A stretch of 64,000 nt of DNA from Pseudodesulfovibrio profundus (GCF_900217235.1 NZ_LT907975.1:1456001-1520000); one strand, 5' to 3'. Counted from the first letter of the stretch, positions 53,648 to 62,710 are shown. Numbers and translations: made by a program. Notes: a model not told the origin generated them from the sequence alone.

Positions 53648-54478
53648 TCAGGCTGTGGGGCTAGCCCCACAGCCTGATTCGTGTACATCGTTTGGCGTTC
53701 TCATTCCTAGGCTGAGATGTGGCCGTTGTGAATTGTATATCTCAACGGATTCCCTCACCAGGGTATTGAGCTCTGCAAAGTCGTTGCATTTGGTGACCAT
53801 GAACTCTTGCTTCAGAATTCCATTCATCCGTTCCGCCAAGGCATTTTGATAGCAGTCATAGCCATCTGTCATGGAAGGAACCATGCCGGATTCCTGGAGT
53901 TTTCTCTGGTAGACCGAAGAAGCGTATTGGAGTCCTCGATCTGAATGGTGAATTGTATTCACCCTCCTTCGCTTGTTTTCAACTGCCGCGTCCAGCGCTT
54001 TGGTTGTGCTTTCCGCACTGAGATCCCGGCTCACGTTGTATCCCATTATCTTCCGGCTGAATGCATCTGTCACCAGCGACAGATAGCATGTTTGCTCACG
54101 TGTATTCACGTAGGTAATGTCGCTTACGAACACCTGCTCAGGACATCTCGGTTGAACATCTTTCAACAAGTTGGGATGCTTTTTTAGCCAATGCTTCGAG
54201 TTGGTTGTCTTTGTATAGTTTTTCCGTCGCTTGATGAGCATATGCTCTCGCCGCAGCAGGGAAAACAACCCATCACGTCCGAGCCTGATTCCCTTTGCGG
54301 AAAATGCGTCCTTCAACAGGTGGTACAGCTTTCGAGTCCCAAGGCGGGGCATCCTGGTCCGCACGTTCAGGACCATGGCCTTTGCCTCCTGATACATGGC
54401 TTCCCGTGCATCATGGCGCTTTTCAGCCTGATACACGGACTGCCGACTGACCCCGAGCTGCCTGCAACAAGCAGACAA
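53648..54478 (-). CDS. IS3-family transposase OrfB (DDE integrase), copy 1
   Basis: 276 residues. An HTH-like N-terminus (CCRQLGVSRQSVYQAEKRHD) is followed by the rve-type catalytic core with Asp in VFVSDITYVN, Asp in TIHHSDRGLQYAS and Glu in NALAERMNGILKQEF, the DDE triad. Its frame is -1 relative to orfA and opens before the orfA stop, so a fusion by -1 frameshifting near the AAAG at about 54489-54492 is expected. A TTG at 54478 is the only internal start. Confidence 0.93.
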   Translation of the reverse strand: MSACCRQLGVSRQSVYQAEKRHDAREAMYQEAKAMVLNVRTRMPRLGTRKLYHLLKDAFSAKGIRLGRDGLFSLLRREHMLIKRRKNYTKTTNSKHWLKKHPNLLKDVQPRCPEQVFVSDITYVNTREQTCYLSLVTDAFSRKIMGYNVSRDLSAESTTKALDAAVENKRRRVNTIHHSDRGLQYASSVYQRKLQESGMVPSMTDGYDCYQNALAERMNGILKQEFMVTKCNDFAELNTLVRESVEIYNSQRPHLSLGMRTPNDVHESGCGASPTA

Positions 54479-54480
54479 GC

Positions 54481-54879
54481 TTATTTGTCTTTCTCTCTGA
54501 AGACTTCGTGCAGCTCGGGGGTAAGCTTTTTTCTTATAGAAGTCCCAAACTCGCGGTCGGAAATCTCAATCATTTTATTGAGAAGCGCGGTCTTGATCTT
54601 TTCTTCCTCAAGCTCTTTCTCCAGCCGTTTGATCTTCTGGACCGGTGTTTCTCTGGCTTTTGGGTCTTTTCGGGAATGTACCATGGACTTGCTCCAATCA
54701 AGGGTGCCGTGCTTCCTGAGCCACTTCAGCACAGTGCTTCGCCCTTGAATACCATAAAGAGCCTGAGCCTGCTTGTACGTCATCTCGCCCTTTTCCACCT
54801 GTGCCACAACCGACAATTTAAAGGCCATCGTGTAATCGCGTTGGGTGCGTCTAACTCGCTGTTTGGATTTGTCTTCCAT
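54481..54879 (-). CDS. IS3-family transposase OrfA (DNA-binding), copy 1
   Basis: 132 residues. Tnp_1/HTH_8-type helix-turn-helix (MAFKLSVVAQVEKGEMTYKQAQALYG), then a leucine-rich coiled-coil (IKRLEKELEEEKIKTALLNKM) typical of IS3 OrfA. It binds the inverted repeats and regulates transposition. Confidence 0.93.
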   Translation of the reverse strand: MEDKSKQRVRRTQRDYTMAFKLSVVAQVEKGEMTYKQAQALYGIQGRSTVLKWLRKHGTLDWSKSMVHSRKDPKARETPVQKIKRLEKELEEEKIKTALLNKMIEISDREFGTSIRKKLTPELHEVFREKDK

Positions 54880-54928
54880 AAATAGGTCCTCTGGGTGTCA
54901 ACCTATTTCAGGACGGGACACATAAAAG

Positions 54929-54956
54929 AAAAGGGCCTCGCATGAGGCCCTTTTTC
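54929..54956. terminator. Terminator, originally of the HEAT-receiver gene
   Basis: AAAAGGGCCTC-GCAT-GAGGCCCTTTTT. It works in either direction and now lies just outside the IS; it also ends the convergent hydrolase gene. Confidence 0.88.
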
Positions 54957-54986
54957 ATTGGTGTCGTAATCAACGTTCATCGCACA

Positions 54987-55832
54987 TCAGGATGCGGCTT
55001 CCCTGTTCTCTTCCTCAAGAACTTCACTCAAAAAGTCTATCAGCATATCGGCTATTTCTTTTGAATAGAGCATCCAGACATGCCCCATGGGAGAGCACAC
55101 CTTCTTGCTCCACCCTTCGGGAGGCAGGAGGGTATGCAAAGGGAAAACAAAATCATCCACAGGATTGAAGATGGCGAGTTTCGGACAATCCGGTTGCGGG
55201 GCTCCATCTGCCATTGTCATGATCTCCCGTCCGGGGATCAATCCTCGGGCCATTCTATTGCCGCCGAAGCGGGCAAGATCGGAACCACCATGTGGGGTTC
55301 CGAGTGCGACCATTCCGGCGATTTTCCCCCAGAACCGAGGATTGCCCACTGCTGCTCGAATAACCAATCCACCCAGGCTGTGTCCTACCAGAATGACCTT
55401 GCGGCTCGGGCTCTGCTGCAACAGGGAATCCAGCTTGCGCTGCAACCCGTCCACAGCCTGCGGAAACTCGCCCGTAAAGCTATTGTACTGGTAGGTATGC
55501 AGGTTCTCATACCCCGCCTTGCGCAACCGCTGCTTCATGACAAGCCAGGCCGACGAATTATGAAACAGGCCATGCACCAAAAGAATCGGAGTGCCACTCC
55601 CCATGGGTTCACGCCCACCCATGATACCCAGCGGATAGGTCGGCAAAACCATCAGGTCAGCAAGCCCGGCAGTCGCTGCTCCACGCATAACCGGCTTGAA
55701 CAGTCCACCTAGTTGCCGCCGTACCTCCGGCAGTTCCCCGGATTGGCGATTCGACAATATGAATATCAAATACCGCAAGGCTGGATAGGCCACGGCCAAA
55801 AAGAGCAAAAGGATCACTATGGTTTCCATCAT
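54987..55832 (-). CDS. Alpha/beta hydrolase, lipase-like, membrane anchored
   Basis: 281 residues. A hydrophobic N-terminal helix (ETIVILLLFLAVAYPALRYLI) anchors it. The fold has LLVHGLFHNSSAW (oxyanion side), the nucleophile elbow GHSLGGLVIRAA, and the Asp in FNPVDDFV with His in GHVWMLYS. Resembles triacylglycerol lipase/PGAP1-type esterases. Two ATGs in a row (55832 or 55829) are possible starts. Confidence 0.85.
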   Translation of the reverse strand: MMETIVILLLFLAVAYPALRYLIFILSNRQSGELPEVRRQLGGLFKPVMRGAATAGLADLMVLPTYPLGIMGGREPMGSGTPILLVHGLFHNSSAWLVMKQRLRKAGYENLHTYQYNSFTGEFPQAVDGLQRKLDSLLQQSPSRKVILVGHSLGGLVIRAAVGNPRFWGKIAGMVALGTPHGGSDLARFGGNRMARGLIPGREIMTMADGAPQPDCPKLAIFNPVDDFVFPLHTLLPPEGWSKKVCSPMGHVWMLYSKEIADMLIDFLSEVLEEENREAAS

Positions 55833-55972
55833 GAGGGCATCCTACCTCTTCCCTAGCCGGAGTCAACTGGCCCCCTGCCTGATTTTTTTGTCAAAACCTA
55901 CGCATAATCCACAATCTTGCCCCGGCCTGCCCCCGGATGATACCGTGCATACCCAAACCAAAGGAATCACGT

Positions 55973-57007
55973 ATGTCTCGTACCACATTATGTCTTGATA
56001 TCGGCTCTGGAACACAGGATGTGCTGCTCTACTCACCGGATACGGAAATCGAGAACTGCCCCAAATTCGTCCTTCCTTCTCCTGCCTTGCAAATAGGCAA
56101 ACGCATTGAACGGCTGCGACTGGAAGGAAAGTCCATCTGGCTCCACGGGCGTAACATGGGCGGCGGAGTCACCCGATTCATCCGAGCCCACCAACAGGCC
56201 GGGCTCAGCGTCGCATCAAGCACAAGCGCCGCGTACACCATGGCAGATGATCTGGGTCGAGTGACCGATTCCGGCATCCAGATCACCGAAGCATGCCCGG
56301 AAGGATTCGCGCCCGTTCGCCTGACTGATTTTGATGAAGCATGGTGGCGTAACTTCTTCGACGCCGCAGAGCTTCCATGGCCTGATTCCATTGCTGCCTG
56401 TGCTCAGGATCACGGATTCCACCCGGGCGAATCCAACCGGATGGGCCGTTTCAAGCTCTGGCAATCGTTTCTCCATGAAGGCAAAGGAAGACCGGAAAAT
56501 CTTGTTTTTCAAACACCCCCTTCCATGCTGACGCGCCTCAAGGATTTGCAGGAGGATATTGGCGGTGGGCCAGTGGCCGACACAGGGGCCGCGGCAGTGC
56601 TCGGGACCCTGTATGTCGACGAAATCGAGAAAGAAAGCCATGAGCACGGCATCACACTGGTCAATATCGGCAACTCACATCTGATCGCATTTCTTCTCTA
56701 CGGAGGCCGAATTCATGGCGTCTACGAACAACACACCAGTTGCATCGATTCCGAGAAGCTGTGGTCAGACCTCTCCTATTTTCGATGCGGCTGTCTCTCC
56801 TTTGATCAGGTCTTCGCAGACCGCGGACATGGCTGCATGACCATGGATCTCCCCGATGAAGCTCAAGGATTCAAGCCGACCTATGTGATCGGTCCCAGGC
56901 GCAACATGCTCCAGGGATATGATGTTTCCTTCCCCGCACCCGGAGGCGACATGATGCTCGCCGGTGCATTCGGACTCATCAAAGGGCTGTCAATGCAGGA
57001 AAGATGA
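55973..57007 (+). CDS. DUF1786 protein (actin/hexokinase-like ATPase fold)
   Basis: 344 residues from ATG 55973, with AAAGGAA upstream. The N-terminal phosphate loop LCLDIGSGTQDVLLY is of the ASKHA type. DUF1786 features are LHGRNMGGGVTRFIRAHQQ, AADTGAAAVLGTLY-like VADTGAAAVLG, and HGITLVNIGNSHLIAFLLYG. The family is often annotated as 'putative pyruvate formate-lyase activating enzyme', but no radical-SAM CxxxCxxC is present, so that label does not fit. Function unknown. Monocistronic. Confidence 0.8.
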   Translation: MSRTTLCLDIGSGTQDVLLYSPDTEIENCPKFVLPSPALQIGKRIERLRLEGKSIWLHGRNMGGGVTRFIRAHQQAGLSVASSTSAAYTMADDLGRVTDSGIQITEACPEGFAPVRLTDFDEAWWRNFFDAAELPWPDSIAACAQDHGFHPGESNRMGRFKLWQSFLHEGKGRPENLVFQTPPSMLTRLKDLQEDIGGGPVADTGAAAVLGTLYVDEIEKESHEHGITLVNIGNSHLIAFLLYGGRIHGVYEQHTSCIDSEKLWSDLSYFRCGCLSFDQVFADRGHGCMTMDLPDEAQGFKPTYVIGPRRNMLQGYDVSFPAPGGDMMLAGAFGLIKGLSMQER

Positions 57008-57107
57008 TCAACATGATCACATAAAAAAGTAGTTATCTCCCTAGGCATGAGTTGCATGGCGTGGTAAAAAGACCATTATACGTCACGTTCTATCTCAAGG
57101 AGAGATC

Positions 57108-57812
57108 ATGCTCTTTCGATTACGTTCGGTCCTGTTAGTCTTCCTGTGCCTTGCTCTGTTCTGGTCACAGGCTCTGGCCGGCTGGGGTGATGCGCTCAAT
57201 AAAATGGGCAGCGACATGGCAGACACAGCTGCCACTGCGGCCGGTTCTCCTTATACCCCATCGGAAGCGATGGCAGGCATCAAGGAGACCCTCAAGCTCG
57301 GTACGGATTCCGCAGCCAATACATTGGGAAGCCCCGGCGGTTTTTCTGCTCACCCTGATACAGCTTTGTCCCTTCCGGGAAATCTATCGTTTCCTGGAAG
57401 CTCGATGCTGCTCGACTCGCTGAACGGAGCTGCCGAAGGAGCCATCCCGGGCGTCAAGAGTACGTTCCTCGACTCCATATCCTCACTGTCTGTCAGCAAT
57501 CCCACCAAGGCTGTCAGCGGAGGCGACACTGCCATCACCCAGTATTTTGAGCAGAACAGCCGCGATACGCTGGCAAAGCTTGTGCGGCCCATAGTGGAAC
57601 AGTCGGTCCAAAGCGCCGGTGTTGGCGACTACCTTGGCCCCTTGGCAGCCGCACAACAGGCCGCCGGGCTGGGGGGAACGGCCTTTGATCCGACAACGTA
57701 TTTGACTGACAAGACTTTGGATTCAATGTTTTATTATATAGGCGAGAAGGAAAAGGCGCTGCGCTCCAGCGGCGCTGAAAACGCATCGAGCTTATTGCAG
57801 AAGCTATTTTAA
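57108..57812 (+). CDS. DUF4197 exported protein
   Basis: 234 residues with signal peptide LLVFLCLALFWSQALAG. The DUF4197 pattern follows: GIKETLKLGTDSAANTLGSP, SLNGAAEGAIPGVKSTFLDS, GGDTAITQYFEQNSRDTL, and the C-terminal YLTDKTLDSMFYYIGEKEKA with LLQKLF. An AAGGAGAG site precedes ATG 57108. The asmA-like gene starts 9 nt downstream, so the two form an operon. Function unknown; periplasmic. Confidence 0.82.
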   Translation: MLFRLRSVLLVFLCLALFWSQALAGWGDALNKMGSDMADTAATAAGSPYTPSEAMAGIKETLKLGTDSAANTLGSPGGFSAHPDTALSLPGNLSFPGSSMLLDSLNGAAEGAIPGVKSTFLDSISSLSVSNPTKAVSGGDTAITQYFEQNSRDTLAKLVRPIVEQSVQSAGVGDYLGPLAAAQQAAGLGGTAFDPTTYLTDKTLDSMFYYIGEKEKALRSSGAENASSLLQKLF

Positions 57813-57821
57813 GGAGCGAAT

Positions 57822-59870
57822 ATGAGCAAGCCAATCAAGATTATTCTCATCGCGGCAGGAGCCCTACTCTCCCTGTTCATAGTAGCGGCTATCGTGTTGG
57901 TCTCCACTGTAGACCCCAACGAATACAAGGGACAGATAGCCCAGGCAGTTGAAGAGAACACTGGACGTCAACTCACATTCGAAGGGGACATCGGGTTCCG
58001 CTTTTTCCCGTGGCTCGGCCTTGAAGTCGGCCCTGTAGCTCTTGGCAATGCCAAGGGCTTCTCCCCGCAGGAAATGGTTCGCATCAACCAGGCCGAAGCC
58101 TCGATCGAATTACTTCCCCTTCTGACTGGCAATGTTTCCATCGGTGTGATCATCCTAGATGGCTTCAACCTGAACCTTGCCGTCAATAAGCAGGGCGTGA
58201 CCAACTGGGACGACCTTACCGCCAGTAAGGGGGCCAAGGAACCAAAGGCAACTCAGCCCGAAGAGCCTGCCAAGGAATCGTCCGGCGCAAGCCTTGACTC
58301 CATTTCTATTGGTGGTGTGAAGATCACCAACGCCAATGTCACCTACGATGATCGCAGCACCGGCCAGCAGGCAACCATCGCCAATCTGAATCTGCTCATC
58401 GGAGAAGTCGGCAACAACACGCCGACACCTATCGACCTTGGCTTCGACCTGAAGCTCAATGAACCCAAGATCGAAACGTCGCCCACGTTGACCGCGGTTG
58501 TCACGCTGGACAAGGATGCCAACACCATCACCCTGAGTGATTTCATCCTCACCCTGCTCGACCTGAGTGTGACCGGTAATTTCTTTGCCAAGAGTCATGA
58601 CAAGGGCATGGATTATTCGGGCGAAATCGCGCTGGCAGAGATGTCCGCCAAGAAGCTGATGACATCCCTTGGCATGGAGCCGCTCAAGACCACTGACCCA
58701 GCAGCATTGACCAGAATAAGCTCGACCCTCAAGCTCTCTGGCAACTCCAATAGTGCCAAGCTGGATAACATGACCGTCAAGCTGGATGATACCACCATCA
58801 AGGGCGAAGGCTCTGTAACCAACTTTGCCAAGCCAGCCATCGTTTTCAACGTCAATGTGGACGATATCGATGTGGATCGCTACATGCCCCCGGCAACCAA
58901 GGGTGAAGCGACTCAGAGCGCATCAAGTAATCAGCAGGATGCTGGTCCGGTCCAGGAGCCCGATCTCAGCGCCATGCGAGAACTTAATCTCAAGGCCAAG
59001 CTGACCATCAACAAGCTCAAGGCCATGAACCTGCGCATCACCGATATCCTGTGCGATCTGGTTGCAAAGAACGGCATCATCACCATCGATCCGTTTTCCG
59101 CCAAGCTGTATGATGGCGGCTTGACGGCCAAGTCTGTACTGAACGTCAACGGCCCGCTCGCCACATGGCAGGAGACCGCACAACTGACCGGTGTTCAGGC
59201 AGGCCCGCTTCTTAATGATCTGGTGGGCAAGGATCGTTTACTGGGTACGACCAAGGCTGACTACGCCGTATCCGGCTCCGGTCTGACTCCTGACAATATC
59301 AAGAAGTCGATCTCGGGCAACGCATCGTTCGCTTTTACCGATGGTGCCATCAACGGCATTAACATCGCGCAGATGATCCGCAACGCCTTCAATACGTTGA
59401 CAGGTCAAGCCAGCAGCAAGAATGAGCCGCTGCGCACGGACTTCGCAGCCCTGACTGGCAGCGCATTCATCAAGAAGGGTCATATCACCAACGACGACCT
59501 GCACATGATGTCGCCACTGCTCCGTGTCAACGGACAGGGTTGGGCCAATCTGCCCAACAACAACCTGGACTACAACACCAAGGTCAAGATCGTTGGTTCG
59601 CTCAAGGGACAGGACGGTGAGTCTATTGACCAACTCGCAGGCCTCACCATTCCCATCTATGCAAAGGGGTCACTGAGCGACCCTGACATCGGTCTCGATG
59701 CCAAGGCCATGGCACAGGCCCTGCTGCAGGGCGGCGTCAAGGGCGTTGAAGGTGCGGTCAAGGGCGTCGGTGATGCGGTGAAGTCACTCACTGGTTCAGG
59801 CTCCGATTCTGGAGCTGGAGATACCAAGGAAGGCAGCAAGCCTGGCGGTATTCTCAAGAACCTCTTCTAA
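57822..59870 (+). CDS. AsmA-family envelope protein
   Basis: 682 residues. A single N-terminal membrane helix (IILIAAGALLSLFIVAAIVL) is followed by the AsmA start VDPNEYKGQIAQAVEENTGR and LTFEGDIGFRFFPWLGLEVG. Repeated beta-rich units make up a long periplasmic groove, and the AsmA-like C-terminal domain is seen at about 460-640 (AQMIRNAFNTLTGQ, TDFAALTGSAFIKKGHI). The C-terminus is a Gly/Lys/Ser-rich tail. AsmA proteins are linked to lipid transport or outer-membrane assembly. The stop is 3 nt before IS copy 2. Confidence 0.9.
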   Translation: MSKPIKIILIAAGALLSLFIVAAIVLVSTVDPNEYKGQIAQAVEENTGRQLTFEGDIGFRFFPWLGLEVGPVALGNAKGFSPQEMVRINQAEASIELLPLLTGNVSIGVIILDGFNLNLAVNKQGVTNWDDLTASKGAKEPKATQPEEPAKESSGASLDSISIGGVKITNANVTYDDRSTGQQATIANLNLLIGEVGNNTPTPIDLGFDLKLNEPKIETSPTLTAVVTLDKDANTITLSDFILTLLDLSVTGNFFAKSHDKGMDYSGEIALAEMSAKKLMTSLGMEPLKTTDPAALTRISSTLKLSGNSNSAKLDNMTVKLDDTTIKGEGSVTNFAKPAIVFNVNVDDIDVDRYMPPATKGEATQSASSNQQDAGPVQEPDLSAMRELNLKAKLTINKLKAMNLRITDILCDLVAKNGIITIDPFSAKLYDGGLTAKSVLNVNGPLATWQETAQLTGVQAGPLLNDLVGKDRLLGTTKADYAVSGSGLTPDNIKKSISGNASFAFTDGAINGINIAQMIRNAFNTLTGQASSKNEPLRTDFAALTGSAFIKKGHITNDDLHMMSPLLRVNGQGWANLPNNNLDYNTKVKIVGSLKGQDGESIDQLAGLTIPIYAKGSLSDPDIGLDAKAMAQALLQGGVKGVEGAVKGVGDAVKSLTGSGSDSGAGDTKEGSKPGGILKNLF

Positions 59871-59915
59871 CAATGAGCCGTCCTGAAATAGGTTGACGGT
59901 TTTTGAAGGTTTCAA

Positions 59916-60746
59916 TCAGGCTGTGGGGCTAGCCCCACAGCCTGATTCGTGTACATCGTTTGGCGTTCTCATTCCTAGGCTGAGATGTGGCCGTTGTGAA
60001 TTGTATATCTCAACGGATTCCCTCACCAGGGTATTGAGCTCTGCAAAGTCGTTGCATTTGGTGACCATGAACTCTTGCTTCAGAATTCCATTCATCCGTT
60101 CCGCCAAGGCATTTTGATAGCAGTCATAGCCATCTGTCATGGAAGGAACCATGCCGGATTCCTGGAGTTTTCTCTGGTAGACCGAAGAAGCGTATTGGAG
60201 TCCTCGATCTGAATGGTGAATTGTATTCACCCTCCTTCGCTTGTTTTCAACTGCCGCGTCCAGCGCTTTGGTTGTGCTTTCCGCACTGAGATCCCGGCTC
60301 ACGTTGTATCCCATTATCTTCCGGCTGAATGCATCTGTCACCAGCGACAGATAGCATGTTTGCTCACGTGTATTCACGTAGGTAATGTCGCTTACGAACA
60401 CCTGCTCAGGACATCTCGGTTGAACATCTTTCAACAAGTTGGGATGCTTTTTTAGCCAATGCTTCGAGTTGGTTGTCTTTGTATAGTTTTTCCGTCGCTT
60501 GATGAGCATATGCTCTCGCCGCAGCAGGGAAAACAACCCATCACGTCCGAGCCTGATTCCCTTTGCGGAAAATGCGTCCTTCAACAGGTGGTACAGCTTT
60601 CGAGTCCCAAGGCGGGGCATCCTGGTCCGCACGTTCAGGACCATGGCCTTTGCCTCCTGATACATGGCTTCCCGTGCATCATGGCGCTTTTCAGCCTGAT
60701 ACACGGACTGCCGACTGACCCCGAGCTGCCTGCAACAAGCAGACAA
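59916..60746 (-). CDS. IS3-family transposase OrfB, copy 2
   Basis: 276 residues, identical in translation to the copy at 53648, with the DDE triad intact (VFVSDITYVN, HHSDRGLQYAS, NALAERMNG). Expected to be made as an OrfAB fusion by -1 frameshifting. Confidence 0.93.
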   Translation of the reverse strand: MSACCRQLGVSRQSVYQAEKRHDAREAMYQEAKAMVLNVRTRMPRLGTRKLYHLLKDAFSAKGIRLGRDGLFSLLRREHMLIKRRKNYTKTTNSKHWLKKHPNLLKDVQPRCPEQVFVSDITYVNTREQTCYLSLVTDAFSRKIMGYNVSRDLSAESTTKALDAAVENKRRRVNTIHHSDRGLQYASSVYQRKLQESGMVPSMTDGYDCYQNALAERMNGILKQEFMVTKCNDFAELNTLVRESVEIYNSQRPHLSLGMRTPNDVHESGCGASPTA

Positions 60747-60748
60747 GC

Positions 60749-61147
60749 TTATTTGTCTTTCTCTCTGAAGACTTCGTGCAGCTCGGGGGTAAGCTTTTTT
60801 CTTATAGAAGTCCCAAACTCGCGGTCGGAAATCTCAATCATTTTATTGAGAAGCGCGGTCTTGATCTTTTCTTCCTCAAGCTCTTTCTCCAGCCGTTTGA
60901 TCTTCTGGACCGGTGTTTCTCTGGCTTTTGGGTCTTTTCGGGAATGTACCATGGACTTGCTCCAATCAAGGGTGCCGTGCTTCCTGAGCCACTTCAGCAC
61001 AGTGCTTCGCCCTTGAATACCATAAAGAGCCTGAGCCTGCTTGTACGTCATCTCGCCCTTTTCCACCTGTGCCACAACCGACAATTTAAAGGCCATCGTG
61101 TAATCGCGTTGGGTGCGTCTAACTCGCTGTTTGGATTTGTCTTCCAT
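60749..61147 (-). CDS. IS3-family transposase OrfA, copy 2
   Basis: 132 residues, identical in translation to the copy at 54481; helix-turn-helix then leucine zipper-like coiled coil. Confidence 0.93.
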   Translation of the reverse strand: MEDKSKQRVRRTQRDYTMAFKLSVVAQVEKGEMTYKQAQALYGIQGRSTVLKWLRKHGTLDWSKSMVHSRKDPKARETPVQKIKRLEKELEEEKIKTALLNKMIEISDREFGTSIRKKLTPELHEVFREKDK

Positions 61148-61194
61148 AAATAGGTCCTCTGGGTGTCAACCTATTTCAGGACGGGACACAAAAC

Positions 61195-61236
61195 AAAAAA
61201 AGGCCGGACAGGTAGACTGTCCGGCCTTTTCATTTA
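61195..61236. terminator. Bidirectional terminator (originally asmA; also DDAH gene)
   Basis: AAAAAAAGGCCGGACAG, loop GTAGA, CTGTCCGGCCTTTT. Stem of 11 bp with A-rich and T-rich flanks. Confidence 0.92.
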
Positions 61237-61250
61237 TTGAATCTAGCACA

Positions 61251-62009
61251 CTAGAAGCGCAAAGAAAGACAGGTTAACCCGCCGTCCAGCTTTCGATATT
61301 CGGACATATCCAACTCAATGACAGGAACGCCTGTGGCTTTCACTTTTGCCAATGTATTGGGGAAACCAGCAGGTACGATCACCGTCCCATTGATGTACAA
61401 GCAGTTTCGAGCATACGCTTCATCATCTTCAACAACTATCCGATTGAAATGAGCAAGATCAGGAGACTCTGCGAAAAATGGTGAAACCAACACGGTATTA
61501 TTGCCGATGTAGTTTACATCTGTTTTGAAATGCAGACTCGGCCCGCACTCTATCGCTTTGCAATCATACCCATACTTCCCGACGATTCCAGCGAATGCAT
61601 CAGTCCCTGCCTTGTTGGTGCGCTCGGTAATTCCGATATAAAAAGTATTTTCGACCTGCAGCACATCTCCACCCTCAAACAAAGCAGGCGGCTGAACGTG
61701 CTCAATGGTCTTGTAACGAGCCAGAACGGGTTCGATAGTTACCTGTTCGCCCTGACGCGTCGGAGCGCCCAGAGGGGCTATGAGAGCGAAATCCTTGCAC
61801 ACTACAGCCGTATCTTCGACAAAGCAGCAATCGGGATATCCGGGTTCAGCATCAAGAACGGTCACCTCAAGGCCCAGCTTCTCAAGTGCACCTACATATG
61901 CCGCGTGTTGCTCCAGTGCCAAATCAAAAATCGGTTTGCCCAAATCCTGTGAAGTAATCCCATCCACCATTTCAACCGATGGCCTGCGGGTAATTGCTCG
62001 TGTAAACAT
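61251..62009 (-). CDS. Dimethylarginine dimethylaminohydrolase-like amidinotransferase-superfamily enzyme
   Basis: 252 residues from ATG 62009, with GAGG 6 nt upstream; an ATG two codons earlier lies too close to it. Five-bladed propeller motifs are CFVEDTAVV (Glu-Asp), ALFEGGDVLQV, SLHFKTDVNYIG (catalytic His), and the C-terminal nucleophile Cys in GLTCLSLRF. This matches DDAH, which converts methylated arginines (or an Arg-like substrate) to citrulline and amine. Single gene. Confidence 0.85.
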   Translation of the reverse strand: MFTRAITRRPSVEMVDGITSQDLGKPIFDLALEQHAAYVGALEKLGLEVTVLDAEPGYPDCCFVEDTAVVCKDFALIAPLGAPTRQGEQVTIEPVLARYKTIEHVQPPALFEGGDVLQVENTFYIGITERTNKAGTDAFAGIVGKYGYDCKAIECGPSLHFKTDVNYIGNNTVLVSPFFAESPDLAHFNRIVVEDDEAYARNCLYINGTVIVPAGFPNTLAKVKATGVPVIELDMSEYRKLDGGLTCLSLRF

Positions 62010-62553
62010 CGTCATCCTCTATTTCCATGATTTATCGGTATCAACCGCCTGACTTAACTAGCCTCATGTGAGACTGAAAAGAACCTATCCAAATGATATG
62101 GATAACCTGACTAAATACTGACGCCTTTAACGCAACCGCCGCCATAAGATTGAATAAAATTAGGGCGCGCAGGCTTGGTGATTACAGTATTTGACTCTCT
62201 CTGCCTGCTGTCATTACTCAACAAATCTGTACAGGTCCAGTAATGGACCAATGGGGAACAACCTGTTTCTGTAAATACAATCTGCTTGGCTAGAGCCTAG
62301 AAACTTCGGAAACATCAAACCAAGGTGCAACGCCCAAATAGGAGTAGCCTCATTCCCACTGAGTAATGAGGGCAGGCCGACATGAGTCAGCCAACTCCTA
62401 CAAAAAAGAGCCATGGAATTATGAATGAGAGAATCCTCTGAGGATTGGCACCTACACCAAGAGTAGAAGTTGCTCGTTGCTCCTCTCGCACGAGGGGTAG
62501 ACCCTCTTCATTTTGGGGTGTTGTGGGTATGTCAGATTGTTACAAGGCAACAG
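62010..62553. other. Long spacer between the DDAH gene and the rRNA operon
   Basis: About 540 bp with no supported gene; a 66-codon minus-strand frame (62214-62414) has no coding signs. It holds the 23S-like fragment at 62482-62511, listed separately. Confidence 0.5.
62482..62511 (-). repeat. Near-copy of the 23S sarcin-ricin loop segment
   Basis: On the minus strand TGAAGAGGGTCT-A-CCCCT then CGTGCGAGAGGA, against TGAAGAGGGTCT-G-CCCCT then AGTACGAGAGGA in the 23S gene at 63015-63044: 27 of 30 positions agree. The universally conserved AGUACGAGAG core is changed in two positions, so it is not a functional loop. Confidence 0.75.
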
Positions 62554-62587
62554 GAAAAGCCCTTCAGTTTTCACTGAAGGGCTTTTT
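62554..62587. terminator. Terminator of the rRNA operon
   Basis: AAAAGCCCTTCAGT, 4-nt loop, ACTGAAGGGCTTTT, 14-bp stem. T-rich in both directions. Confidence 0.93.
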
Positions 62588-62595
62588 GAAAGATT

Positions 62596-62710
62596 CCTTG
62601 GCACCGACCTACTTTCCCACACGCTACCATGCAGTATCATCGGCGATGGAGGGCTTAACTACCGGGTTCGGAATGGGACCGGGTGTACCCCCTCCTCCTT
62701 GGGCACCAAG
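62596..62710 (-). rRNA. rrf: 5S ribosomal RNA
   Basis: About 115 nt. On the minus strand it begins CTTGGTGCCCAAGGAG, contains CCCATTCCGAACCCGG and ends GTAGGTCGGTGCCAAGG, with pairing 5' and 3' ends. Exact ends may be off by one or two bases. Confidence 0.95.

Larger units (their letters stand above)
53606..54920 (-). mobile_element. IS3-family insertion sequence, copy 1 (1315 bp)
   Basis: Ends TGAGCCGTCCTGAAATAGG and, on the other strand, TGTCCCGTCCTGAAATAGG, form inverted repeats of 24 bp with two mismatches. A 3-bp target duplication CAT flanks it (53603-53605 and 54921-54923). It carries orfA and orfB on the minus strand in the -1 frameshift arrangement of IS3 elements. The two copies appear identical by inspection, with identical translated products. 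Confidence 0.93.
59874..61188 (-). mobile_element. IS3-family insertion sequence, copy 2 (1315 bp)
   Basis: Same length, ends and reading frames as copy 1. Flanked by the 3-bp duplication CAA (59871-59873 and 61189-61191). It has separated the asmA-like gene from its terminator at 61195. The apparent identity and intact ORFs suggest recent transposition. Confidence 0.93.
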
